Assembly (NCBI GenBank): GCA_963513935.1
Contig: OY740772.1
Location: 99,901,340 to 99,965,339, forward strand
Source: Aphrophora alni
Taxonomy: Eukaryota; Arthropoda; Insecta; Hemiptera; Aphrophoridae
Direction of reading: 5' to 3'
DNA length: 64,000 nt
Each line of letters starts with the position of its first letter. The first letter of the stretch is position 1. The translations under genes were made by a program, and so were the position numbers. The notes beneath the pieces are model-generated. The model ran no database searches and was not told where the DNA came from. It saw only the letters and a list, made by a program, of their open reading frames with translations. Below are positions 10,930-22,770 of this stretch, one piece after another.

Positions 10930-13323
10930 TGAAAATAACAGCAAAATATAAAATAATTATGATGCACTCAGTCCCCCTTTACTAAGTGAGCTCGATTTTC
11001 TAGATAATGTTCATTTATCGAACAAAAGAAAGAAGTGATTTTTGTATAGTTGGTATCTGCGAATCTAAAGCATGGTTATTGTGTATAAATAAAAGTTTCG
11101 AGGTCAAGAGCTATTTGAAGTGGAATTATAATCAAGAAACTCAAGAGATCTAGTAGTTTAAAAATAACAATTTACGCCATATTTTTAATTTAGGATAATC
11201 CTAACTAAGTGGTTAAAATGATTTAAAAATTAACTTAATTAATAGGTTTAAAATGCTCTTATTACAATTAAGTCTTGAATAATTCATTTTACAATCTTAA
11301 AAATAGTCAATACAGAATGTATAATCAAAATTCAAATGCAATAAAATGTTTAAACGGAATGAGCAATGGCTTATGGAAACTTCAACTATAAGTTGTTAAA
11401 TTCTAGATAATACTGGCTCTAACGATAGTTATAGCTCTATTTTTATTAAATTAAAACCTATGATGATAATAAATTTATATATATGTTATTTGCTAATTTG
11501 TTATCAAGATGAATTTAACAACAGTAAGCTATAAGCTTACCAGTACAATTATAAAACTAGAAACAATCAACTTATCGATGTTTCCCATTGTAAATTAACC
11601 AAGTTACTGAACAACTACTATATTTTATGATCATAACTTTTAAACAGTCTGCAATTAAAATTAACAGAAATGTCTAAAGGGAGATTAAACTGCATAACTG
11701 GTTTATTGTACAGTGTAAGTGAATTCAATAATGGCAACTTCAACGTTATCATTTAATGTTACTTTTTAATTTATTTATCTAATGATCTTGTATGTATGGT
11801 TTATAATTGAACTGTATTATTATTGTAATGGTTTACATATATATGGATGTATTGTTTTAAATATGATAATTACAAGAGAAAATGATTTATTTAACAATTT
11901 TTTAATAATTTATATTGTATTTGTTATTTTTAACTGAATGATAGTCAAAAAGGTTATAAGCTTGTATATTTTAATTGTTTCTTTTTACAATTCAGTTTTA
12001 TCATATTGTAACAAAATTTTCTTAATTATAATTGTTGATGTATATTTACTGTAAAATAGTCTTAAAAGTAATAAAGAAAATTGATTGATCGATAAAATGA
12101 AAGAATCATAGGATTTTCCATAACAAACAATTTTATTTCTTTGTAAGACAATCCTTAGTGAGTGATTTCAGTAGCTTTCTATAGCATTCATAAATTTCGC
12201 TCATTCACTATGTAGTATATTTTTAAAGATGTTTTTGATAATAAAGTTTTACATTATAAATATTTTCGTTATTGACTAAATTTGCATTATTTTGTTATTA
12301 CAATATATATTGATAAGGTTGGAAAGTGATCATGGTCACACGAATTGTAGTTGTCTCGGGTTGAAATAAATTAAATGGAATGACTAGGTCATCATCCTCA
12401 AACATCTTGACACTGTCATGCCTACAAATAAAGTGTTTGCTGTGGAAAATTGTGCATTACTTTTTATTTTGTAGGGTATTTATTTCGGTTAAATGACCCT
12501 AGTAGACTGGGGTGAAACATTTTGTGGACATTATTATTAAAATAATATGTTCATTCAGCATCCAATCCATTTAGTGTAACATTAATCATTAGACTGCATA
12601 ATGAACTGCATTATAATATAAAAGACTAGAAACATTTATTTTATTTTCACTGTATTTCACCTGTTTAGATAACAGCGAGATGTTGCAGGTAGGCAGCTTG
12701 TCCTTACATTACATGTATGATTTCTGAATACTTTTATTCCGTAGGGGAGTTTCTCAGCCATAATTGGCAGGTAGAATGACAAAATTCTCGATAGGGACAG
12801 ACATGTTGTTGTGGCTTTTGTTGACGCTTGCAATGCAATATATTTTATCAACAGCAGTGGACAGAAATGTATAAACTTGAGTGTTGTAGTGTTTAAGTAT
12901 TTATTTGTTTACATTATAATAAATTGTTTGTTATACTGCCTCTATCTTGGAACAAAATTGTTCATTGTTTTGATTTAATTATTTAATACTTATTATTGTA
13001 AAGATTTGAAAAGTGTTTATGTATGTATAATTGTTAAGTGTCTTGTATGTATGAATTATGACTTGTATGCAATTTTTGTCTTCCACAATGAAAAATAAAT
13101 GAAATACAGTACAACGAAAGAAATTAATTTACACAGTTCATATTATAACAAGATTTTAAATCAAGTTTGTACCAATAAGTTAATTTAAAATCATGTAACT
13201 CCACTAAACATTTCTACTATTTCTAGCTAAAATACATTAAAAAATACACATACATATAAATACATTACACTTTAAAATAAATTTCTAACACTGAAATTTA
13301 ATGTATTTTTGTGAAAAGGATAC
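10930..13323. other. Hip1 intron 2, remaining part
   Basis: About 2.4 kb of AT-rich sequence between the mariner relic and exon 2. I see no coding frames, inverted repeats or clear repeat-family members. A minus-strand frame near 12657-12851 has no recognisable motif. Confidence 0.5.
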
Positions 13324-13387
13324 TGCGTACATGTTTTTCTTTGACTGGGTGTTCTATCTGGTTGATAGCTTTGGCTATACTAGCTGC
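13324..13387 (-). CDS. Hip1: Hip1 exon 2 (ANTH phosphoinositide-binding motif)
   Basis: This 64-nt exon encodes residues 29-49 plus one base of codon 50. It starts after TTGTTTGTTACAG (phase 0) and ends at CGCA|GTATCC (phase 1). It reads AASIAKAINQIEHPVKEKH then VR. K34-A-I, six residues, then V-K-E-K-H47 fits the ANTH lipid-binding signature (K/G)A(I/T)x6(P/L/V)KxK(H/Y), which contacts PtdIns(4,5)P2. The donor GTATCC is weak, but it is the only GT here with the right phase. Joining it to exon 3 gives VRSAILGTF, matching the insect family pattern. The exon is too short to appear in a simple ORF scan. Confidence 0.92.
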
Positions 13388-13879
13388 CTGTAACAAACAA
13401 ACACAGAAGATTTTGTTAATATTCAACACATACATGTCTTTCATTTTACAATGCAAAAGTTATTTTAAAGGGTAGTAAGAAAATTTAATTATAGTTTACG
13501 TAGGATTCTTTCACGATTTATTAATTGCCACAATCTGTTTCAATTTCATGAGATTATATTTTTTGAAAATTGTCTTTATTTACAATTATTTTCCTGTCTC
13601 GTTTCAAATGTGAGTAGTTTTAATAAACTCCTAATACTTTCATTATTATTTACTTTAAGGAACTGTAGTTGCACTGTCCAATAAATTACAAAGATAATTT
13701 TTATTTACCCATTACAAGAAATATAGGGTAAGTTTTGTGTTTGCACTAAATTTCAAGCTCCATTTCTTTACTTTTCTTCATATTTATGGCCTTAGGAAAC
13801 AAAAAAAGTTATTTTTGAGATGCCGTTCATCTGTCACCTGAACACAAGCAGGATAGTAGTTAGAAAAAATAAGATAAGA

Positions 13880-14350
13880 ACATGAAATTTGGTATAGAGG
13901 ACTATAATGTACTAACCCCCACTTCTCTACGATAAAAAATAGCACAGTTATTGTCAAAAATGTAATTTTTAACGTGACCTCAAAGGAAAATATCATATTT
14001 ATACAATTATAAGATCCAGCAAAGCCTAGTCATAGACACAAGTGTAAATTTCATCGCATATATAAACCTTCAAGGTCCACCATGGCTGAGACACTGACAT
14101 GAGAAAAGCAGGTGGAGACGGTTTAATATATATATATATATACACATCTACGAGGCTCGTTAGTGTCTAGCCAGTCTAGCCGATGTCAAAAAATAGTAAT
14201 ATATACATAAACAGGTAAACAGGTATATATACATATACCTTAAAACAAGGTTCAGAAAACCTGGGTAACAACTATTTTAAATAAACTTACTCCATACTAT
14301 GTATACCTATTGTTTTACCAATAAAATTTAACATTTCCAACAAGAACTTG
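13880..14350. repeat. Family C interspersed repeat, copy 1
   Basis: Shares with copies at about 24.1, 47.3 and 52.2 kb the landmarks CATGAAATTTGGTATAG, CTCTACGATxxxAAATAGC, TTATTGTCAAAAATGTAA and a distal AACCTGxGTAACAAC followed by TAAACTTA. It is noncoding. The copies are diverged (tens of percent), so this is an old family of unknown class. A short (TA)n and a duplicated GTCTAGCC lie near 14128-14180. Confidence 0.6.
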
Positions 14351-14854
14351 TGGTTGGTTTTGCCAGAGCAGGGTAGTATTTGCTAGGGGGACTTAGAATT
14401 GTGACCTCTTGCAAGTTGAGGAATTATAAGTCTAATTCCTGTGTAGGACTAAATCTTAGTGTAAACAGAGAGAATTTATTTTTTGCTTACATGAGAGAAA
14501 ACTCTAGATTTTGAAAATACATTATTATAAACATGTATATTTTTTGTTCTGTCAAAATTAAGTACCTCATACCAGTTCTATGCTTGTTGAATTTTTTGTA
14601 AAATACTTATGGACAAAATTATTGTAGATCATTTAAGATTAGAATAACTCTAATTTACCTATGTGTTTTACCTTCTCTTATCTTTGGAGAGTTTCAAGTT
14701 CAAACATTGCATGAATCGTGATTGAAAGATCAGTTATTGCTAACTGATGATAGTTTTACTACCAGATACTGTCAGTATCAAAGTTCTGCTCTTGTTCTAC
14801 ATTTTCTCTGAGAAAAAATTATGATTAAGCCACACAATTTCCACAAAAATAGAA

Positions 14855-15450
14855 AGTGCCCAAATGAAAGGTTTCATTGAAGCCGGGAGTTCTCACAAAG
14901 ACGTTAGAAGATTGCTTGGAGTTAATCACATTAGAAAAGTGATTAGGCAATTTTTAGAGACAGGTATGGATAGTAGAAGACAAGAACAGAATCGACCTAA
15001 AATAAAACATTAGAGGAAAGGCCAGTTTTTGAGGGTTAACATACTCAGAAGGAAGACACTAACAAGCAGTGAGCTCTAAGATTTTATCAGATGAGTTTGA
15101 CACTTCCATGTTCCAAACTGAACAATACAATGACATCTTCGAAAATTTCAACTGATCAGTAGATGGCTTACAACAAGACTCTTCCTCACTAGGCGGCCAC
15201 TGAGTAGCCAGACTCAGAATTGACCAAGAACATCTAAATTGGATTTTGGACGACTGAAAACATGCTCCTTTTTTATGACACTCGAGTTATACAATCCGCC
15301 ATGACTAGTGTCTGTTGAGGGAGAAACCAGTAGACAGCCTGACCTTGAAGAAACCTATAGGGACCGTGCAGGTTTGCCAACTCGCTTCCCCGCTGTGACA
15401 GCATTTGGTACAGAGATTTTCTGTAGTTACATTCACTTAAGACAATCAGA
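14855..15450 (+). pseudogene. Tc1-like transposase relic
   Basis: Plus-strand frames give KGFIEAGSSHKDVRRLLGVN followed by a Gln-Phe-x-Glu-Thr-Gly segment at 14865-14975. This is the paired-like helix-turn-helix of Tc1 transposases (family pattern EAGxSxxxIARxLGVNxxTV). After frameshifts, ARLRIDQEHLNWILDD-like sequence near 15210-15260 and RQPDLEETYRDRAGLPTRFP near 15335-15395 follow the Tc1 catalytic-domain order. Stops and frameshifts are frequent and the last catalytic residues are lost. Confidence 0.7.
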
Positions 15451-15459
15451 AAAATCATA

Positions 15460-17560
15460 GATATTCCATTTCATTTTGCATCACAGTTGTAAAAAGCATA
15501 ATTTAATAAACAATTGAAAAAAGTTCACCCATAGCTGCTTTCCTTCTTTGAAACAAATAATCAGAAATTTCTCAACGAAAACGATATTTTTCTGACTAAA
15601 TAATTAAATATAATAGACTTCCCATTAAATTGCAAAAAACTTAAATTAAAAAGATATATGTATTTTCATTCTGGGCAATTACTATTATTACAGGGGAAAT
15701 AATAATTACTGTTAAAGCAAAAAAAGTTAAAAAAATAAATGTGTCAATACCGCTTCCATAATGTTTAACATGTTTAAATAATTAAAACAAAAAACTACAC
15801 AAATATAATAAAACTACTTATTTATGCAACTCTATTAGCATTGCATGACATCGGTAGCCTCGCTCAGGGGTTAGCCTCATGCAGGGAGCTGTTCAAATTG
15901 ATAACTGCGTAATACTCTTGCTCTAATATTGGCTTTTACCCAACGGACATGATTCGTGGCACATAGTATAATTTGAAAGCTCCAGATGGTACCATTGTGT
16001 GTGAGGATAGTGCGGAAAGCCTGCATCTCACTCAGAGAGCCTTTTGTGTGTGGTTCTCATAATTTTTAAGAGGTATTAGTTACAAATTTTGCATAGACTT
16101 ATTAACTCTGCCTAAGCCAAGTCTGAATACACAAGATACAATAAAACAATCTGGAACAGCATGTAGTGTCATTTGCGTTCTTCGCTGGCCTGCTATATAC
16201 TATGACAGGATAACACTAGGCTGCACACTGCAGCTGAGGTGAACTGGCCCACGAAAAACCCAAACCTGAACTCATGTAAAACACTGTCAAGAAATATGTC
16301 CAAGTCAGATTCAATCTCAAATACAAAGTTATAAAAGATGAATCTGAGATCATATCTCAGGAAGACATCCAATATCTCATCACTGGATTGGGGAGAATGC
16401 TACAGGCTGGGAGGTAACAATACATACTGAGACACAATCTAAGGAAAACAGTTTAATTTTAATTTTGATTTATTAGAAATTATTGTCCTCAATTTATACC
16501 AACAAAAAACAAACAAATATTTTATCCTTTATTTTCCATTCATCCTTAGGTTAATAAAAGTATGATACAAATTTAAGTATTGGATGTTTAATTATAAAAA
16601 TGTACCTGAAACAGAGTAAGCCTGTGTATTTCTAAAGCAGATATGACAATAGTGAAAATAAGGAAATCAGGTCACTATGCCTTCATTAATTTTATGATTT
16701 TAATGAAAGAATTTGGTGGTCCGATTCTAAAATTAATCGAATTTGATACTATTTATTCTTTAAGTACGTTGTAATAGTAGACAGACTTGTATGTAATGAC
16801 TTAGTGCTGACTAACAAATTAGAGTGAACACAAAACTATTTAAATGAAGACTTCAAACCTCGCATCAAAAAAAACTTTTAAAAATAATTAGTTCACTCTC
16901 ATACGCACAACATTCTTTTGAAATTATAAATCTATCCTTGCTACAAAGTATATAAAAAGCAAACAATTTGAACATATACAAATTAAATCTTTTTGTTACT
17001 ATTTCAGATTGATATAAATTCAAAATTATTACAAAAGTCACGAAATTCAGATTTGGTGTGAGCAGATTCATTGTGTCATAAACCAAAGTGACAGGAAATC
17101 ATGCAAGCTCTGGTGAGTATGGAAGTGTTCCTATTTTAACAAATAAGTTTAAGTCCTGATAGATTTATATCAGACCTGATCATTAATAATTAGAGCATGT
17201 CAAAAAATAGATGTTTGTACTTGTTCATGTAATATGTTTTTGTGTACAATTTTATAAATGTGAACATGAACGACTTCATGACGTGTACAAACTGTATGTT
17301 TGTGTTTTAATATATTTTATACATTTCTGATGATGTGTTATCGTTCTTAACCAAGGTAAGAAAAAAATACAAATAAGAAAAAGGATTGGTAGACAAGTAA
17401 GAATTTTTAGGAATCTTATTTCCCAATAATCTGTAGGCTAAAAATGATTGAATTTAAATTTATGGCATTAAAAAATCCATTATTCTTACAGTTTTGAGGA
17501 CAAAAATCTAAATTTTGTTATCATATCTTAGTAATGGCTGTTTAAATTATTAAAGATTTA
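15460..17560. other. Hip1 intron 1, unassigned segment
   Basis: Mostly AT-rich. A patch at 15840-16440 has visibly higher GC. Within it, plus-strand 16281-16420 holds a stop-free frame reading KKYVQVRFNLKYKVIKDE and onward, with no motif I recognise. At 17326 a CTGATGATG followed by TGTTATCG looks like a deleted remnant of the hammerhead type found at 22.3 kb. The minus-strand frame at 16865-17086 has no family signature. Confidence 0.4.
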
Positions 17561-17732
17561 GCCTACCAAGTATACTAAGTTTGGTAAAAAGTGAAAATGA
17601 ACCATGTCTTTCAAAATAAAATTTATTAAATAGGGTTAATAAATTTGCTTCGTTTTTTGCTATAAATACCTCCTTAGCGAAAATTGTATTTGATTAAATC
17701 GATCTTTCGGTAACATAGGTCAAGCTTCATTT

Positions 17733-17747
17733 CCCCCCCCCCCCCCC
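17733..17747. repeat. Poly(C) tract
   Basis: Fifteen consecutive C residues, an outlier in this AT-rich sequence. Length may be unreliable in assembly. Confidence 0.95.
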
Positions 17748-18065
17748 GGATTAGGCCTACTCCTGAACCGTAATATTTTTTATTGAGATTTTCTCTATGG
17801 TTTATGTCATTATTCTCTTCTTTTTCTTCTTGTTTTGTTTTAAAGGAAAAAACCTTTCAGTCATGAATTTATTACTTAATCTGTATAAGAAGTTCAGTAA
17901 AAAGTGAAAATGAACCAAAGCTGCCATCTTTAAAAATAAATTTGCTTCGCTTATAAATCGAGCTTTCAGTGATAGCGGCCAAGGTTCATTTTTGTTTTTT
18001 TTTCCATTTATTCCGTAATATTGTTTAAATTGAAATTTTACCTATGGGCTTATGTAATTAATATC

Positions 18066-18310
18066 TTCTCCTTATTCCTTAAATGCAAAAAATCTTTTGG
18101 TTACCAACCCCCAGCCCTTGAATACTCTAACAGCATCAGTCAGACAAAAAAAAACAAGGGTTGGAGAAGATAAATCTGATAGGAAAGATGTAAGAGGAGG
18201 GGGAGGGGGCTAACTCAAGGTTACACAAAAAAGGTGTAGATTCAGCTAGGTTATCTCGGGATTCCCAAATCCGTACCCACTGAAGTGAGCCCCTGAGTGA
18301 TACATCATTA
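18066..18310 (+). repeat. Family A interspersed repeat
   Basis: A family of about 250 bp with landmarks in order: AAAAACCTCT near the left end, CTCCTAG.CCTTGAATACT, ACAAGGGTTGG, GGGATCTAACCCAAGACTAC, GATCCAGCTAGG and GTACTCACTAAAGTGA. This copy is inserted into Family B. It has no coding capacity and no clear tRNA promoter boxes. The class is unknown. Confidence 0.6.
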
Positions 18311-18389
18311 ATCTTCACTTTACATCAAAATTTGAAAGAAAATGGTAGAGTCAATTTAGAGTAATTACTTAAAAGCCCCTTGGTTGATT

Positions 18390-18414
18390 AAAAAAAAAAA
18401 AAAAAAAAAAAAAA
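18390..18414. repeat. Poly(A) tract
   Basis: About 25 A residues inside the Family B copy. Confidence 0.95.
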
Positions 18415-19030
18415 TTACCGACAACTCACGAACCATCATTTTTGGAAAGATGGCGATTAATACAATTTATTTGGGTCCTTAGAGGCCAAACTCTACAGTC
18501 GATTTTGAGAAACTCATAATTTTGTGTTGTTTTTCTATGGCAGCTCCTCATAAATTTTGTGTTGTTGAAGGAAAAAGCCCCGATATGGTTATAACATGTC
18601 CTCATAATAAATTTGATTGAAATCGATTCATACGTTTGGGTTGTAGAGCACTGCCAATTTGATAGCCGACGACAGACATACAGCACTCCAAAAACACTTT
18701 TCTTCATACTGCTTCAAAACAGCTGTTTTCAATACATGCATTGAGATGCTAAAAACATCAGCTGAGGTCGAGGTTATCAGCTGTTACTTCGCTTATACGA
18801 ATTATTAACAATTGTAAAGAATCTATAAAAACAATCGATACTCTCGATTGTAAATAAAAGATAAAACAGCTGTTACCATCGATTTTATAAATAAGTCTAC
18901 TAACACAAACTAAACAGCTGTAATGGCTGCAAACTTGTGTAACTTGTCCAAACTTTTGAAGTTGAATACGTTATAACATTTAAGTTTTTGTGAAATTGTT
19001 TTCTTATATTGTTTGCAGTATAACGAAAAA

Positions 19031-19130
19031 TATAGTTCATCACTAGGACCAAAAGATGCTTTTCGATCTTCGCTCATTTTCCGACCTCGGCCGTTAAACT
19101 TGAGCTTTTGGTTCTAGTGATGAAATATAC
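19031..19130. repeat. Short hairpin repeat
   Basis: TTCATCACTAGGACCAAAAG on the left pairs with CTTTTGGTTCTAGTGATGAA on the right, one mismatch, with about a 50-bp centre. It could be a short foldback element. Confidence 0.65.
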
Positions 19131-19589
19131 TATTATGGACTCAAAACGGGCATACCACAAAAAAGTATACTTCTTTTTTACCTATTTTTATGTGAGAAAA
19201 TAAAAAACTAAACATTAATACCTTACTTTTAATATTTCAATTTTTCGTTAATTAGTATACTTTCTGTATACTACGTATTTCTTAGAAAGTAAAAGTTGAA
19301 ATTTAAAAAAATTAGAATGAAACAAACCTAAAGAACTCCCGAGTAATAGAAATGGTTTCTTCATCACAGCGAGTGCAGTCTACAGAGCAACAATTTCCCC
19401 TCCAACAACAAACAAAAGGTCTCCTTATCCAAACAGGAAGTTGCACTAAAGCCAGATTATGTTTTACAGCTGTTTGAAACGAGTGAAATAAATTCTACCC
19501 CTATAAAAGCAGTAACTAACTTTGGATCAAATTTCTAATTCTTAATAATTGATAAACCACACACACTAGGTTGTCCATTTATTTATTGT

Positions 19590-19880
19590 TATCCAAAAGC
19601 GAAAAATCTCTTAGTTATCATGGCCTTATAAAAACAAGTAGATGTATATTATATAAAATCTCCACTCGCTTCGCTCGTATCAATGTCTCGACCTTGACAT
19701 TGTACATATGTGAAGGACACACTCGTACACCTACAAGAGTTGGTCAAGACATACTTGGTAGGAAAGAAGAAATAGAGAGATGTAACCTAAGATTACACGA
19801 AAAAAGAAGTAGATCCAGCTAGGGACCCTCGGTATTGCCAAGCTAGTACTCACTAAAGTAAGCATCAGAGGTGAATCAAA
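19590..19880 (+). repeat. Family A interspersed repeat
   Basis: Contains AGAGTTGGTCAAGA, GTAACCTAAGATTACACGAA and GTACTCACTAAAGTAAGC, all Family A landmarks. The plus-strand frame across it (19571-19822) is fortuitous. Confidence 0.55.
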
Positions 19881-19973
19881 TTTTTATTACAGTTCTTAAT
19901 ATTTCAACAAAATATAAACAAACACTAGGTTTGTTATGAAATAATAGAAACTGGAGCGAAGTAACTTTTTTGG

Positions 19974-19977
<4 letters not shown>

Positions 19978-20014
<37 letters not shown>
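19978..20014. repeat. (TA)n microsatellite, left of palindrome
   Basis: TA repeats abutting the palindromic element. A matching (TA)n lies on its other side. Confidence 0.95.
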
Positions 20015-20016
<2 letters not shown>

Positions 20017-20795
20017 GGGTGTTCAAAAAGTCTGGAAACCTCTTAATATTTATTTTATTAATAAATGCAGAACAATGAAACTCTAGGATTACGTTCTCAT
20101 TGTAGTTACTGACTTTTTGGTCATTTTAGCTATCTTTTTTCGCTTTTGGGGGACGTCCTGTGGAGGAAATTTAAAAAATCTTAAATGTAAGCATAGGTCT
20201 AATTATACCTTATTTTAAAGGTTTTTGTTAGAGGAACACATTGCCGCAATCCCGAATGAAAAAGGACTATTCGTTAGGAAATGACAGCCTCTTAAAGTTT
20301 GTTAACTTTACGTTGCGGACATTAAGAGGCAAAAGTGAATACTCAACCGTGTTGGTTATGTTAGTATTTTAGCTAGGAGAATTTCACAGCTGGAGAATTT
20401 CCTATCCCTCCACACTCCAGCTATGAAATTCTCATAGCTAAAACACTAACATAACCAACACGGTTGAGTATTCACTTTTGCCTCTTAATGTCCGCAACGT
20501 AAAGTTAACAAACTTTAAGAGGCTGCCATTTCCAAACGAATGGTCCTTTTTCATTCGGGATTGCGGCAATGTGTTCATCTAACAAAAAAACCTTTAAAAT
20601 AAGGTATAATTAGACCTATGCTTACATTTAAGATTTTTTAGACTTCCTCCACAGGACGTCCCCCCAAAGCGAAAAGAGACAGCTAAAATGACCAAAAAGT
20701 CAGTAAGTACAGTGAGGACGTAATCCTAGAATTTCATTGTTCTGCGTTTATTAATAAAATTACTATTAAGGGGTTTTCAGACTTTTTGAACACCC

Positions 20796-20797
<2 letters not shown>
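20015..20797. mobile_element. 783-bp near-perfect palindromic foldback (family F1)
   Basis: The element starts CCGGGTGTTCAAAAAGTCTG and ends with the inverse. The two arms of about 380 bp match almost base for base to a centre near 20393-20413. Both flanks are (TA)n, which fits the TA target preference of Tc1/mariner elements. There is no coding frame. A diverged relative lies at 48900-49429. RNA from either strand would form a long duplex. Confidence 0.9.

Positions 20798-20873
<76 letters not shown>
20798..20873. repeat. (TA)n microsatellite, right of palindrome
   Basis: About 38 TA repeats separating the palindrome from the next element at 20872. Confidence 0.95.
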
Positions 20874-20875
<2 letters not shown>

Positions 20876-22099
20876 ATGATTCGAAATTGCACGGCAATAC
20901 TTTAGGAATACAAAACAAATAAGAAAACAAATATTCACATTATATATGCCCGAAAATGCTTCATTTTCGAGTTACGACTAACGAATTATTTCAACCTTAT
21001 TTCACCCTCAGGGGCTCCTTCATAGTGAGTACGGGTGTAACGGAACAAGGTCCTAGCTGGACCCACACCTTTCTTCGTGTAGTCTTGGGTTAGATCCCTC
21101 TCATTCATCTTTCCTATCAGGTCTTTCTTGACCAACTCTTGTTTCATTGTGACCCTGACGTTATTACAGTATTCGAGGGCTATGGGTTTTTATTTTATGT
21201 TATTTTCTTCATAAGGCCATGATGACAGAAAGGTTGTTCGCGTTTAAACAACAAGAAAAATAATCAACCCGATTTCTGCTTTAATAGCGAAATGAAGCCG
21301 TACTGTAATTATTGGGACCCAAAAAGGAACAAATCTGAACGTATAATATGTATTTTTTATCTGAAGAATTTAATAATAGATTCTAGAACTATATTTTCAG
21401 TAAGTTAAATAAAATTGTCGTAAAATACAAAAAATGAAGTGGAATACTTACGTTTTTAGGTTAGGTTTAATATAACGTTGTTAAATGGCTAATAAACGTA
21501 TAAAACCTTCGAACAAAAGTTGTAGAGAATTTAATACAGAGATAATTGATATAAGTAAAATCAATAAAATTGAAATACAAGTTACAGAAATTGTATTTTT
21601 TATGAAGAAAAGAATAGGATTATGAAGATTTTGATCCGTTTTGTTTTCCATAAAAGTCGAATTTCTGTAACTAATATTTGCTTACTATTGGCTGTTTACA
21701 TCAGTTTTCTCCGAATTAAATTGATTAGATTTGAGATTTGTTCAATGAATGGCTTTCATTAGCCACTTTAAGAAAGTTGTTTTAAACCGAATCTAAAAAA
21801 CTTTGTTTCGCGACTCACATTTCCTGTATTTTATACAAGTTTTCTCAAACAATTACTAAAGATGCAGTTATGAGACCTACTTTCCTCAATTTTCGTGATA
21901 AAACAACATATGAAACCATCAAATTAGTTCCTTACATTGGTTCCCAATTACAGTATGGTTTTGTTTTAATATTGGGGTAGAAATATGGGCGAAATATTCG
22001 CTAGCTCACGAAGCTATTTCAGACATGTTTATTTTGAGGTTTTTTCTTCTTATTTTTACCTGTAGAATCAGTGCTCGAAGTAATTTAAAATCACCCTAT
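20872..22099. mobile_element. Non-autonomous element with TAGGRTGATT ends
   Basis: The left end, TAGGATGATTCGAAATTGC, is imperfectly repeated inverted at the right end (TCACCCTA at 22091-22098, reading TAGGGTGATTTTAAATT outward). The same end sequence, TAGGATGATTCAATAAG, precedes the transposase N-terminus at 26187, so this may be a non-autonomous relative of that transposon. A reversed Family A copy sits inside at about 21003-21245. No transposase remains. Confidence 0.55.
21003..21245 (-). repeat. Family A interspersed repeat (reversed), nested
   Basis: The reverse complement shows CTAACCCAAGACTACACGAA, GGTCCAGCTAGG and CGTACTCACTATGAAGGAGC. It is nested inside the element at 20872-22099. 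Confidence 0.6.
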
Positions 22100-22179
22100 A
22101 TTCAAACTCGACTATCGTTACAAATCCCGCGCTTCCTTGTTTAATTTTTTTTCCCCTTGTGCCAAGACGTTAAAGATAG

Positions 22180-22425
22180 ATACAATCTTTTTGAGCACTG
22201 TGGTGAATTCACAATAATAGTTTGAATATACCCCCTAACCACAATCACTAGGAACAATAAATGAAACACAATTAGTATAGTTTATAAACAAGACCCTCTG
22301 ATGATGATAACCATGTTATCGAAATGTACATTAGGGCATTTAGAGGAATAAACAAAATAAGTACAATAATTGTGTTTTATTTTGTTCCTAGTGATTGTGG
22401 TTAGGGGTATATTCAAACTATTACT
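22180..22425. mobile_element. Foldback element (a) with 10-bp target duplication
   Basis: Arms of about 57 bp at 22215-22271 and 22366-22423 (TTTGAATATACCCCCTAACC on the left, the inverse on the right) flank a central ribozyme-like motif. The element is bounded by the direct repeat TTAAAGATAG at 22170-22179 and 22426-22435. A 10-bp duplication is not expected for TA-targeting TIR transposons and suggests a retroelement. A decayed relative is at about 54048-54275. Confidence 0.7.
22294..22336 (+). ncRNA. Hammerhead-ribozyme-like motif (a)
   Basis: Plus strand in order: CCCT (stem I), CTGATGA (22298-22304), one T, perfect 6-bp stem II GATAAC/GTTATC with loop CAT, GAAA (22321-22324), short palindromic stem III (ATGTACAT), UU before the predicted cleavage site after 22332, then AGGG (stem I partner). 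Every conserved hammerhead core base is present. The single T before stem II is the only departure. Confidence 0.55.
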
Positions 22426-22489
22426 TTAAAGATAGTTTTGTCATCTGAAAGAGAATAGCAGTGTACCCATAAAAAACACTGAAAAAAAA

Positions 22490-22770
22490 CATTGCACAAA
22501 CTTTCTCCCTCACCTATCCACAAAATAAAATAAAATTGAACCGATGTCGGTATAAAAATAAATTAAAAAAGGGTCTAAACTTGGTTCGCTTGTAAACACA
22601 TCCACTACGTAAAGTAAATGTTGTTTAATTAAAACCGAGCTTTAATGATGGCTCTCAAGGTTTATTTTTGTTTCTTGACAATTATTCCTGAAACGCAATA
22701 TTTTAAGACTTGCGATTTTAAAAACGTTGGGTCATTAATCTTTACATTTCACTAAATTTCATATATGCTC
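22490..22770 (+). repeat. Family B interspersed repeat
   Basis: Begins ATTGCACAAACTTTCTCCCT, as does the copy at about 60.03 kb, and continues with an ATTATTCCTGAAACGCAATA segment. Noncoding. Confidence 0.55.

Larger units (their letters stand above)
17570..18720. repeat. Family B interspersed repeat, with internal duplication
   Basis: The block beginning GTAAAAAGTGAAAATGAACC occurs twice, near 17583 and 17896, about 310 bp apart, each followed by a TTTGCTTCG segment and a CCGTAATATT segment. A Family A copy (18066-18310) is embedded, and a poly(A) run follows. The same family occurs at about 22.5, 53.8 (reversed) and 60.0 kb. The minus-strand frame at 18426-18707 belongs to this repeat and I do not regard it as a gene. 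Confidence 0.6.

Noticed and set aside
18426..18707. 93-codon minus-strand frame
   Set aside because: It falls within Family B, whose other copies do not keep the frame; no recognisable domain.
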